DNA from: an uncultured Pseudovibrio sp.
GTDB taxonomy: Bacteria; Pseudomonadota; Alphaproteobacteria; Rhizobiales; Stappiaceae
Direction: 5' to 3'
NCBI GenBank assembly: GCA_947496145.1
Contig: CANMBS010000022.1
Span: 25,394 to 89,393, forward strand
DNA length: 64,000 nt
Part shown: in pieces, positions 1 through 7,445 of the stretch
How the letters are laid out: each line of letters opens with the position of its first letter
How positions within the stretch are numbered: position 1 is the stretch's first letter
Translations under genes and position numbers: made by a program
Notes under the pieces: model-generated
Database searches by the model: none
Told to the model about the DNA's origin: nothing
The model's input: the letters and a program-made list of their open reading frames with translations, nothing else

Positions 1-1
1 C

Positions 2-160
2 GTCTCTGGTATCTCGGTAGCGCGTTCCAGCGGCAACCAGCGCTTTGATGCAGCAGCTTTGAAGGCGGTGAGGACAGCAGCACCCTTTGGGCCGTTCCCA
101 TCTTCAATCCGCGCTAAATCGGTGAGGAAAGTTATACCCATAACATTTCAAATAAAATAA
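2..160 (+). CDS. tonB: TonB C-terminal domain, 3' end only (partial)
   Basis: The first 160 bases of the plus strand read as the last 52 residues of a TonB-family energy transducer, which couples the inner-membrane proton motive force to outer-membrane siderophore/heme receptors. The stretch contains the family hallmark VARSSGNQRFDAAALKAV followed by a Pro/Phe-rich turn (APFGPFP) and a final strand PITFQIK before TAA at 158-160. The N-terminal anchor and Pro-rich linker lie outside the window. It converges on the iron regulator rirA and shares a hairpin terminator with it, which fits an iron-uptake role. A minus-strand frame over the same bases has no such family signature. Confidence 0.85.
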   Translation, partial: VSGISVARSSGNQRFDAAALKAVRTAAPFGPFPSSIRAKSVRKVIPITFQIK

Positions 161-185
161 AAAAAGGCAGCGATCAGTCGCTGCC
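153..185 (-). terminator. Rho-independent terminator of rirA, shared with tonB
   Basis: GGCAGCGA at 166-173 and TCGCTGCC at 178-185 form a perfect 8-bp stem with a four-base loop. On the minus strand it is followed by an uninterrupted T7 tract and then ATTTT, an excellent intrinsic terminator for rirA. Lying between two convergent genes, it may also stop tonB transcripts, although the plus-strand side has only a short T stretch. Confidence 0.85.
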
Positions 186-196
186 TTAACATCATA

Positions 197-667
197 CTAT
201 TCAGCTGCTGCCATTCCTTTAGGCAGCAGTGGATCTTCAATCTGCAACAAATGACGAATGCTTGCACGGTTGTCGGCAAGATCTGCAATCGTACATTTAT
301 CAAGCACACCAAGGAAAGCTTCAAGAGCTTCATGCAGAACGGAGTTGAAGCCGCAGTGATTCACAAGCGGGCAGTCCTGACGACCACTGTCAAAACACTC
401 TGCAAGCAGGAAAGATTCTTCAGTCGCACGAACCACCTGGCCAACGCTGATCTGATCAGCAGGTCGTGGTAAAACGATACCGCCATTTCGACCACGAATA
501 GTCTTCATAAGGTCAGCATCAACCAGCACCTTCATAATCTTGAAAAGGTGAGTTTCTGACATAGAAAAAGAGGCTGCAATCTCTGCAACTTTGCTTGGTT
601 TGTCAGGATTTGCTGCGCAATACATTAATGCACGTACAGCATAGTTGGTTTGTTGAGTGAGTCTCAT
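197..667 (-). CDS. rirA: RirA, Rrf2-family iron-responsive regulator
   Basis: Predicted 156-residue Rrf2-family DNA-binding protein. An N-terminal winged helix (MRLTQQTNYAVRALMY) is followed by the recognition segment ending RGRNGG, then AECF and a CPLVNHC stretch. Cysteines fall at 91, 99 and 105, the positions that in rhizobial RirA hold an Fe-S cluster sensing iron; RirA represses iron-uptake genes at IRO boxes. I chose the internal ATG at 665-667 because homologous Rrf2 proteins begin MRLT; the frame opens 12 codons further upstream. NsrR/IscR are related alternatives, but the AECF/CPLVxxCG context favours RirA. The adjacent tonB and the siderophore importer near 19-23 kb with IRO-like sites support an iron role. 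Confidence 0.85.
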   Translation of the reverse strand: MRLTQQTNYAVRALMYCAANPDKPSKVAEIAASFSMSETHLFKIMKVLVDADLMKTIRGRNGGIVLPRPADQISVGQVVRATEESFLLAECFDSGRQDCPLVNHCGFNSVLHEALEAFLGVLDKCTIADLADNRASIRHLLQIEDPLLPKGMAAAE

Positions 668-711
668 GGTATTAGCTATGCGTCTTCCGGCGTTTGTCGT
701 CAATAAAAATA

Positions 712-726
712 TGCATCTCTAACTCA
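712..726 (-). promoter_or_regulatory. imperfect IRO-box-like site upstream of rirA
   Basis: On the minus strand the sequence reads TGA-N9-GCA, one base off the TGA-N9-TCA pattern of RirA IRO boxes, about 45 bp upstream of the chosen rirA start. It could mediate autoregulation. The motif is short and imperfect, so chance occurrence is quite possible. Confidence 0.25.
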
Positions 727-1052
727 AGAATAGACCATTCCTAGTTTAGAGTCATTAAAAACTTGCGCAGCTTGCCATGCATTTGAATACTGCCACCTGC
801 AAAAACGCTTGGGAACCAACTGCGCCTTCTAACTGAATATACGCCGCCTCTGCAATATATCCAGTGTAAATGCTTTATCCTGCTAAAATTTATACGCTTT
901 TCTCTTTGTCGATACCGAATTGAAAATAAGGCATCGCTTTGAACTGAACTGTTCACTCAGATATGCATAAGTGCTCCAGCGGTTGCTTGTTCTGCAATGT
1001 AGCTGACACATGCGTGTCCGGGATTGAAGGACAAGGCATAAGAATGCGCGGA
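727..1052. other. non-coding interval, nothing recognised
   Basis: Between rirA and the small minus-strand frame at 1053-1358 I see only short overlapping open frames on the minus strand with no family signature, no convincing ribosome binding site and no RNA gene. It presumably holds the rirA promoter. Confidence 0.5.
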
Positions 1053-1358
1053 TCAATAGTTGAAAGCATTTGCTCTGATTTGACAAGATAGGGAGAATAT
1101 AGCGCTCAAACCAACGCATTGTTTTGGTTTTTTTTGCGTTGCTATGTTTGATCCGGGCGCATTTCGCTCTGAGTACGTCAGGTTTGTACTTTCACCGCAA
1201 ACCACCTGATGGCACGCTTTTAGCTCAAAATTGCAAATTACATACGAGACTGTTATACGCTCCGCATCCGCGATCTCTAAAAACAAATTAATAAGTGCGG
1301 GATGCAAACGGACGGGTGTCTTGTCACCCCGGTAGCAGAACGGTTCTTGCTCAGTCAT
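1053..1358 (-). CDS. small protein with ribbon-helix-helix-like N-terminus (uncertain)
   Basis: A 101-residue frame starting at an internal ATG. Residues about 10-44 (RGDKTPVRLHPALINLF, then LEIADAERITVSYVI) resemble the strand-helix-helix pattern of RHH_4-type proteins, where a T-x-[VL]-RL strand precedes a helix and a 'IAxxxxIT' turn. The C-terminal half is Cys/Asn-rich with no recognisable fold and may be spurious. It is divergent from the GATE-domain gene at 1459. No strong Shine-Dalgarno sequence is visible; the nearest AAGGAA is too far upstream. The longer frame extending to 1832 overlaps the neighbouring gene and is not real. This could be a degraded RHH gene or chance. Confidence 0.3.
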   Translation of the reverse strand: MTEQEPFCYRGDKTPVRLHPALINLFLEIADAERITVSYVICNFELKACHQVVCGESTNLTYSERNAPGSNIATQKKPKQCVGLSAIFSLSCQIRANAFNY

Positions 1359-1458
1359 CTTAAGTTCTGATCTTTTTACGTGTTCCTTTTGATCGGAACG
1401 AGCATGGTCAGATGTAAGCATCCTCTGCATTTTGCGTAGGCATACACAGTGAGGTTCC

Positions 1459-2640
1459 ATGAGCACTGAAGCAAACACAGGCATTAAACGCACATCTGGC
1501 CTGTCTGGCCGGGTTCTGCTGCCTTTACTACCCGTTGTGCTGCTTGGAGCGTTCTTCGGATATCTCATCAGCGTTATGGGCGCTGCCAATATGTTCAACA
1601 CATTGTTCGCCACAGCACATGACCTGCTTTTGAATACGGTTTTGTATCTGATGGGCATTTGTGTCTTAGCAGGTGCTGTTGGCCGGTTGCTGCTGGAATT
1701 TGGAACCGTTGGCATCATGGAACTGCTGCTTCGCCCTTTGATGAAGCCTGCGTTTAACTTGCCGGGTAAGGCATCACTCGCGGCAGTGATGACCTTCTTC
1801 TCCGATAATCCGGCGGTTATCTCTCTCGCCAATGATCGCGACTATGCCAGATCGTTCAAGGCATATCAGCTTGTTTCACTGGCTAATTTTGGAACTGCGT
1901 TCGGTATGGGCCTGATTGTCGTAACTTTTATGGGTACCAAGCATATCGGCGGTGAAAGTATGCTGGTACCTGCTGTGATCGGTGTCTTAGGTGCCATTGC
2001 TGGTTCCGTGGTTTCAACCCGTCTTATGCAGCGGTTCTCTAAAGCTCATCTGGGAGAAGCAGACCATGTTTCGTCTGAGCAAACTCAAGAACAAAGCACC
2101 GAAGAGCAGCAGGATGCAGGCACCTCAATTGGGCTGAAGTTTCTGAATGCCTGCCTTGATGGTGGCAAGTCTGGTGTTGAGCTGGGCGTTGCCATCATTC
2201 CCGGCGTGCTTATTATCGCAACTGTGGTGATGATACTCACCTTTGGGGCTGGCCCTGAAGGGTATACCGGTGCGGCCTATCAGGGTGTTGCTGTACTCCC
2301 GGAACTTGGGTCGGTGCTTTCAGGTGTTTTTTCTGCCCTCTTTGGCTTTCAAAGTGCAGAACTCATTGCATTTCCAATCACATCTCTCGGGGCAGTTGGA
2401 GCGGCAATGACGCTTGTTCCGCCCTTCATCGCAAAAGGTATTATTACTGGCAATGAAATTGCTGTGTTTACCGCAATGGGTATGTGCTGGAGCGGCTATC
2501 TTTCAACTCACACAGCAATGCTGGACACATTAGGGTATCGAAGCCTCATCTCAAGTGCGCTGCTTTCGCACAGCATTGGTGGGCTGATAGCGGGAGTTTT
2601 CGCGCATTATGCCTACCTTGCTTACGCAGTGATCCTGTAG
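1459..2640 (+). CDS. GATE/nucleoside-recognition-domain membrane protein (putative transporter)
   Basis: 393-residue polytopic protein with about ten hydrophobic segments. The segment FFSDNPAVISLANDRDYA after the second membrane pair and the repeat of Gly/Ala-rich helices match the nucleoside-recognition (GATE) family of CD0519/CD1768-like membrane proteins. A charged, Gln/Glu-rich cytoplasmic loop lies at about residues 200-222. Substrate is unknown. The next gene downstream on the same strand encodes a CyuA-type cysteine desulfidase/serine dehydratase, so an amino-acid (cysteine or serine) uptake or efflux role is a reasonable inference. The ATG lies shortly after a GAGG at 1452-1455. A 490-bp gap with a weak terminator separates the two genes, so co-transcription is not assured. 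Confidence 0.65.
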   Translation: MSTEANTGIKRTSGLSGRVLLPLLPVVLLGAFFGYLISVMGAANMFNTLFATAHDLLLNTVLYLMGICVLAGAVGRLLLEFGTVGIMELLLRPLMKPAFNLPGKASLAAVMTFFSDNPAVISLANDRDYARSFKAYQLVSLANFGTAFGMGLIVVTFMGTKHIGGESMLVPAVIGVLGAIAGSVVSTRLMQRFSKAHLGEADHVSSEQTQEQSTEEQQDAGTSIGLKFLNACLDGGKSGVELGVAIIPGVLIIATVVMILTFGAGPEGYTGAAYQGVAVLPELGSVLSGVFSALFGFQSAELIAFPITSLGAVGAAMTLVPPFIAKGIITGNEIAVFTAMGMCWSGYLSTHTAMLDTLGYRSLISSALLSHSIGGLIAGVFAHYAYLAYAVIL

Positions 2641-2662
2641 GTAGGCAGAATGAAGTGCATAT

Positions 2663-2694
2663 TTGGTCCAGGAGAATGATGGGACCAATTTAAA
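2663..2694 (+). terminator. possible terminator after the GATE-domain gene
   Basis: TTGGTCC (2663-2669) and GGACCAA (2682-2688) form a 7-bp stem with a 12-base loop, followed by TTTAAATT. The T tract is short, so this is only a moderate candidate. Confidence 0.4.
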
Positions 2695-3129
2695 TTGTAT
2701 TTCATCACTTCAGGAGACCACCTTTATTCTAACATAGCTCACCACTAACAATCCCGTGCTCAGCAACCCTTTTTATGATCTGCGCGCGTGAGTGACCTGA
2801 AGCCATCTTTGTGGACTTCATCACAGGAGACGTCCTTATTGGCTCTTCAGTACGTGGCGTTGGGGAAGTTTTGAGAGCGCTCGCACCCTTCGTCGCATTC
2901 CTTGTTGAAAACAGGACAGGGCTGCAAAAAACACAGTTCAAAATGACATGTTTCGTTGTTGATCCTATGAATTTTGTGAAATCTGCAAATGTGTAACTGG
3001 CTGTTTTTGATAAGCAATTTCCTTTAGTGAGTTTTTAGATGCAAGGAGCTCGACCTGAGATTTGCCGATGAGTTTGAAACTGCCACCTTCACACAACACG
3101 AAACCACAGAATAAGTGGGAGGTGGGACG
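2695..3129. other. non-coding interval upstream of the cysteine desulfidase gene
   Basis: No gene, RNA or repeat was recognised. Short open frames on both strands (for example 2811-2996) have no family signature. The interval likely carries the promoter of the downstream gene. Confidence 0.5.
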
Positions 3130-4410
3130 TTGCCCCAAAACACTTCACAGTACCTTCGGTTTCTGAGGGAAATTGCAAAGCCTGCCCTTGGATGCACCGA
3201 CCCTGTTTGCGCAGCATACGCGGCATCCCAAGCAGCTAGGCTACTAGAGAATAAACCGAGTAAAGTTGAGATCACGGTTTCGAAGAATCTCTTCAAGAAT
3301 GTACTTGATGTGTTTGTGCCCGGTACGGGTGCTGTGGGCATGCCCATTGCTGCGGCCTGCGGTGCTCTGTTTGGAAAAGCAGAGTTAAAACTGCAATGCC
3401 TTCAAGGTATTCAGAAAAGCGAAGTTGAAACGGCTCTTGCTTTTGTCGAACAAGGCCGCGTGAGCATAAACACCAGAACGGATTGCAGCCCGCTCTATTG
3501 CCATGCGGTGCTACAGAATGATGCACATACGGCAGAAGTTCTGATTGAAGGTGGGTATACTCAGATCATCTCTGAAAAACTTGATGGCAAAGAGCTCTTG
3601 ATTAAAGCACGTGATGATCATGCCGAGATTTCAGAACCCAAAGTTGATCCACGCACGTTTTCCATTTCAGATATCTATAATTTCTGCATCACGTGCGAGG
3701 TTGAGCACCTCGGTTTTATTCTGGAGGCACGTGATCTGAACAAGGCTCTGTCAGAAGAGGGCCAGAAGTACAAATTCGGTCTTCAGGTAGGCAGATCCAT
3801 GTTGGAAAACGAGGCTATAAACGTCACCGATCAACCCTTATCTGTCAAAGTTCCATCGCGCTCAGCAGCTGCGTCTGATGCAAGAATGGGCGGTAGCACG
3901 TTACCTGCCATGAGCAACTATGGTAGCGGCAATCAGGGAATTGCAGCCACCATGCCCGTTGTTGCTTTGGCTGAGCATCTGGGCACGGATGATGACCAGC
4001 TCGCCCGAGCGCTGTGTATGAGCCATATCGGTGCAGGTTACATTAAGTCCCATTACCCGCCTCTTTCGGCATATTGTGGCAACTCAGCAACCTGCGCAGC
4101 AGCAGCAGGTGCCATGGTTTATCTGCTGGGTGGAAGCTTTGAGCAATCCTGTTATGCAATCAACTCGGTACTCGCAGACATTTCGGGCATGCTGTGCGAT
4201 GGGGCAAAAGCCTCTTGCGCTTTGAAAGTTGGCAGCGCCGCCAGTTCAGCCTTGAGAGCTGCAACCATCGCCATGAAAGCGTCCTCCTCCATAAATATGG
4301 GGGGTATTGCCGACGAGGTTGAAACGACAATCCTCAATCTGGGTAAGATTGTAACCGCCGGTATGGCCCAGACAGATGGCATGATCTTCTCAATCATGGC
4401 TGAACGCTAA
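3130..4410 (+). CDS. CyuA/UPF0597-type L-cysteine desulfidase / L-serine dehydratase
   Basis: 426-residue cytoplasmic enzyme of the serine-dehydratase-like UPF0597 (YhaM/CyuA) family, which use an Fe-S cluster to deaminate cysteine (releasing sulfide and pyruvate) or serine. Visible signatures are GCTDPVCAAYAA near the N-terminus, GTGAVGMPIAAACGAL, a Gly-rich GGSTLPAMSNYGSGNQG segment, and MLCDGAKASCALK near the C-terminus with paired cysteines. I prefer the TTG start at 3130 because a strong GGAGGT at 3118-3123 sits six bases before it; the GTG at 3115 would put that sequence inside the coding region and has no ribosome binding site. The preceding GATE-domain membrane protein may be its transporter partner. 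Substrate preference cannot be read from sequence. Confidence 0.8.
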   Translation: MPQNTSQYLRFLREIAKPALGCTDPVCAAYAASQAARLLENKPSKVEITVSKNLFKNVLDVFVPGTGAVGMPIAAACGALFGKAELKLQCLQGIQKSEVETALAFVEQGRVSINTRTDCSPLYCHAVLQNDAHTAEVLIEGGYTQIISEKLDGKELLIKARDDHAEISEPKVDPRTFSISDIYNFCITCEVEHLGFILEARDLNKALSEEGQKYKFGLQVGRSMLENEAINVTDQPLSVKVPSRSAAASDARMGGSTLPAMSNYGSGNQGIAATMPVVALAEHLGTDDDQLARALCMSHIGAGYIKSHYPPLSAYCGNSATCAAAAGAMVYLLGGSFEQSCYAINSVLADISGMLCDGAKASCALKVGSAASSALRAATIAMKASSSINMGGIADEVETTILNLGKIVTAGMAQTDGMIFSIMAER

Positions 4411-4411
4411 A

Positions 4412-4509
4412 GCGTATCTCTGAAAAGTGGACACCGGTTTTCAGATAAAGATACGCAAAAACATAAGCTAAAGCAGATCAAGCGTTTCAGCTTAAACGCG
4501 AACTGCTTT
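4412..4509. repeat. Rhizobiales-type double-hairpin intergenic element
   Basis: Two adjacent palindromes. The first pairs GCGTATCT (4412-4419) with AGATACGC (4449-4456) and CTGAAAA (4420-4426) with TTTTCAG (4438-4444) around a GTGGACACCGG loop. The second pairs AAAGCAG (4470-4476) with CTGCTTT (4503-4509) and GCGTTT (4482-4487) with AAACGC (4494-4499). The core resembles the dispersed rhizobial intergenic repeat in which a CCGAAAAGTGG-like arm faces an ACCGGTTTTCGG-like arm. It lies between the convergent cysteine desulfidase and yehW genes and may act as a bidirectional transcript end. Confidence 0.7.
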
Positions 4510-4587
4510 AAAGACATTTAAGTCCTGCAAGACCATTAGGCATGGATGTATCCGGACGCTAAGGCGACTTCTTACATGGGTAGCAGC

Positions 4588-5337
4588 TTAAACCGTCGTG
4601 CGGCTACCACCGAGACGTTTTTGAAAATGAGCCTCTAGTTGGGTTAGCACGTCGTAGATTAAAATTGCGAATAAACCCACAATGATCCCGCCTTGCAAGA
4701 CGTAGGAGGTGTTGTTTGTAAGCAGCCCGGCAATGATGACTTCACCCAGAGTACGGGCAGCGACAGTGGAGCCGATTGTGGCTGTACCAATGGCAATAAC
4801 GACAGAAAGGCGAATACCTGTCAGGATCAAAGGCAGAGCCAGCGGAAGTTCAACCTGAAGCAAACGTTGTCGGCGGCTGAGGCCAATCCCTCGGGCAGCT
4901 TCCATTGTGGCAGGTGGCAGGGTTGAAAGGCCAGTCATCGTATTTTCGAAGATCGGCAAGATGCCGTACAAAAACAGCGCAACCAGCGTTGGTCCAGCCC
5001 CAAAACCCAGCATTGGCACCGCTAAGGCCAGAACGGCGACGGGCGGGAATGTCTGACCCATATTGGCAATGGTTCGGGATAATGGCAAAAAGGCTTGGCC
5101 TCTTGGACGGGTCACAAGGATTGCCAGTAAAACTGCAACAATGATTGCTGCAACTGAAGCTAACGCAACGATCCCCAAATGACTTAGGGAAAGCGACAGC
5201 AGAGACGCCCGAGTGTAAATCACTGGCGCACCGGAGGGGGAAAACGGAGCAAACACAGGCTCAAACCACTCAGGTTGTAGCACCAGTGTAAGCAACAAAC
5301 ATACTACAATCACCCTAAGGATATTAGCGCGGCTCAT
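4588..5337 (-). CDS. yehW: YehW-like osmoprotectant ABC permease
   Basis: 249-residue inner-membrane permease of the OpuB/YehW type with about five or six helices. The ATPase-coupling loop reads TMEAARGIGLSRRQRLLQVELPLALPLILTG, a standard EAA motif. It is the last gene of a four-gene operon in the order binding protein, permease, ATPase, permease, the E. coli yehZYXW order; it overlaps the upstream ATPase gene by 14 bp. YehW pairs with YehY to form the channel. The family imports glycine betaine or related quaternary amines with low affinity; substrate here is inferred. Confidence 0.85.
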   Translation of the reverse strand: MSRANILRVIVVCLLLTLVLQPEWFEPVFAPFSPSGAPVIYTRASLLSLSLSHLGIVALASVAAIIVAVLLAILVTRPRGQAFLPLSRTIANMGQTFPPVAVLALAVPMLGFGAGPTLVALFLYGILPIFENTMTGLSTLPPATMEAARGIGLSRRQRLLQVELPLALPLILTGIRLSVVIAIGTATIGSTVAARTLGEVIIAGLLTNNTSYVLQGGIIVGLFAILIYDVLTQLEAHFQKRLGGSRTTV

Positions 5338-6268
5338 GTGTCCCCTCCGCTCTGGAACGGATTGCCTCTAGTGTAACGCGCCCGATCAGAGCACCATCCC
5401 GTTCCACTGGCAAAGTGTTTCGCCCGCTTCCAAGGCAAACAGAAAGAGCATCACGCAAACTGGCTTGGTCATTAATCGGAGGGCCTTCTGCCTCGCCCGC
5501 CTCAACGATTTCAGAGAGGGGAAGCAGGGACAGCAACCGTAACGGGCGATCCACCCCGCCAACCATCTCGGCTACGAACCGGGTTGCCGGGCTGGTAATG
5601 ATATCGGCTGGTGTGCCGTGTTGCACCAGTCGGCCTTGATCCATTACTGCAACCTGATCGCCAAGTTGTATGGCCTCTTCCATGTCGTGCGTAACAAGAA
5701 GGATCGTCGAGCCGAGCGTTCGCTGAATGCGATGCAGGTCCGCTTGCGCTCGTGTGCGAATAATAGGGTCCAGAGCACCAAACGGTTCATCCATGAGCAG
5801 CAGGTCAGGCCGGGATGCCAAAGCCCGTGCGACGCCAACACGTTGTTGCTGTCCGCCAGAAAGCTCAGCAGGATAGCGATCCCGAAACTCCTCAGGTGGC
5901 ATAGAGAACAAATTCAGCAGTTCGTTGATGCGGTCACTGATCTTGTCCTTGCTCCAACCTAGCAACTGCGGCACAGCGCCGATGTTTCGGGCCACCGTAT
6001 GATGGGGAAAGAGGCCATGCCCCTGTATCGCGTAACCGATCCGCCGACGCAGAGCATTTTTTTCCAAATCAGTGGTCAGCTCTCCGTTGATCCTTACCTC
6101 GCCGGAGGTAGGTTCAACAAGCCGGTTAATCATGCGCAAAAGTGTGCTTTTGCCGGAACCTGAAGTCCCTACAATTGCCGTGATCGTTGCGCTTTCAATT
6201 GTCATGGATACGGAATCAACCGCAGCGCGCCCATCATAGACCTTTGTTATGTTGTCGATCTCAATCAT
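5324..6268 (-). CDS. yehX: YehX-like osmoprotectant ABC ATPase
   Basis: 314-residue ABC ATPase. Walker A is GTSGSGKST (about residues 34-42), the Q-loop IGYAIQGHGLFPH, signature LSGGQQQR, Walker B LLLMDEPFGALD, and the H-loop H in LLVTHDMEEA. The segment after residue 230 is a short tail resembling a single degenerate CBS-like unit (RDALSVCLGSGRNTLPVERDGALIGRV), as in betaine ATPases. It overlaps yehY by 4 bp and yehW by 14 bp, so translation is probably coupled. It powers import by the YehY/YehW channel. Confidence 0.88.
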   Translation of the reverse strand: MIEIDNITKVYDGRAAVDSVSMTIESATITAIVGTSGSGKSTLLRMINRLVEPTSGEVRINGELTTDLEKNALRRRIGYAIQGHGLFPHHTVARNIGAVPQLLGWSKDKISDRINELLNLFSMPPEEFRDRYPAELSGGQQQRVGVARALASRPDLLLMDEPFGALDPIIRTRAQADLHRIQRTLGSTILLVTHDMEEAIQLGDQVAVMDQGRLVQHGTPADIITSPATRFVAEMVGGVDRPLRLLSLLPLSEIVEAGEAEGPPINDQASLRDALSVCLGSGRNTLPVERDGALIGRVTLEAIRSRAEGTHEPR

Positions 6269-7434
6269 CCATGTCTCACTGAGTTAGGGCGCGTCAACTC
6301 GACCAGAATATCCATGGTGATTGCCGAGATAAGAGCAAGAGTTACGGTTGGCAGGGCTCCAAGAAGGATCAGGTCCGTTGCAGTTTGATTGAGCCCCTGA
6401 AAGACAAAAGTTCCAAACCCTCCGCCGCCAATCAGTCCGGCAATCACCGCAAGGCCGATGTTCTGAACCAGCACGATACGTAATCCAGCCAGCATGACAG
6501 GCAACCCTAATGGCAATTGAACCTGTATCAGCCGCTGCTGCCGCGTCATGCCCATGCCACGGGCAGCATCCAGTGTTACAGGAGGTGTTGCTTCAAGGCC
6601 TGCAACAGTATTTGCGACCACAGGCAGCAGAGAATAAATGACCAGTGCTAAGAAGGCCGGAAGAAAGCCGATTCCAGCGACACCCAGTTCTTTCGCTCCC
6701 GGAATAGTGCTGGAAACCCAGGCGAGAAGCGGGATCATAATGCCAAACATTGCCAGAGAGGGTATAGTTTGCAAAAAGCTGAGTACAGGCAGAACGGAGC
6801 CACGCAAACCTTCATTATGATGGCAGAAAACGCCAAGCGGAAAGCCTGTGATAGCAGCAACCATAAGTGAGCCAAAGGCAAGGCCAAGGTGCCGCTGGGC
6901 CGCGTCAAAGAAGGCGTCATGTCTGCTGATGTATTCCCTATAGATTGACAGGTCAGCCAAAGCACCTGACCATAATACCAGCACCAGTGCGATAATCGCT
7001 GCAACCAGCAAGCCAGCACGCATCAGTGGCCCCGGCGAAAGGGCGGACAGAGCATCTGCTGCGAGCAACAGCAGGATCGCGAGTAAGCACCAGAAACCAC
7101 TTCCCAGCGATACTCGTGCATATGGTCCAGCTCCTTCCAGCAGTGATGTGCTGCCTTGCATTAGCAACCAGACCAAAGCTGCGACACCAACCGTCGCCCC
7201 CAGCAACCGCAGTTTCGGCAGAGCAGCAGGCAAACCAAGGGCAAGTCCCGCGAGTAAAACGGCTAGTCCCGGAATGGTGGTGTTTGCTGCGGCAATGTCC
7301 CAGACAGGAACCCCCACACCCGCCACAATGCGATTGGCTGCGAGCGTCACAAAGGGTGCGAGCAAAGCAACAAGACCCAGCACAGCAAACAGCAGGCCGG
7401 GTCTGGAAAAAAACGAGCTAGTTCTGTTAGGCAT
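6265..7434 (-). CDS. yehY: YehY-like osmoprotectant ABC permease, long form
   Basis: 389-residue permease with several extra N-terminal hydrophobic segments ahead of the conserved transport domain, giving a length close to E. coli YehY (about 385). The coupling loop LDAARGMGMTRQQRLIQVQLPLGLPVMLAGLRI is clear, followed by IGGGGFGTFVFQGLNQT typical of OpuBB-type permeases. It overlaps the ATPase gene by 4 bp and begins 11 bp after the binding-protein gene. It forms the membrane channel with YehW. Confidence 0.87.
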   Translation of the reverse strand: MPNRTSSFFSRPGLLFAVLGLVALLAPFVTLAANRIVAGVGVPVWDIAAANTTIPGLAVLLAGLALGLPAALPKLRLLGATVGVAALVWLLMQGSTSLLEGAGPYARVSLGSGFWCLLAILLLLAADALSALSPGPLMRAGLLVAAIIALVLVLWSGALADLSIYREYISRHDAFFDAAQRHLGLAFGSLMVAAITGFPLGVFCHHNEGLRGSVLPVLSFLQTIPSLAMFGIMIPLLAWVSSTIPGAKELGVAGIGFLPAFLALVIYSLLPVVANTVAGLEATPPVTLDAARGMGMTRQQRLIQVQLPLGLPVMLAGLRIVLVQNIGLAVIAGLIGGGGFGTFVFQGLNQTATDLILLGALPTVTLALISAITMDILVELTRPNSVRHG

Positions 7435-7445
7435 CAGTTGGTCAG

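Noticed and set aside
1..141. minus-strand open frame at the window edge
   Set aside because: It has no family signature and no promoter space between the terminator and its ATG; the plus strand encodes a clear TonB C-terminus over the same bases.
1359..1832. upstream extension of the small minus-strand frame to a 259-residue protein
   Set aside because: It overlaps the GATE-domain gene in antisense and has no signature in the extended part.
2811..2996. 61-codon frame in the gap before the desulfidase gene
   Set aside because: No ribosome binding site and no recognisable sequence.
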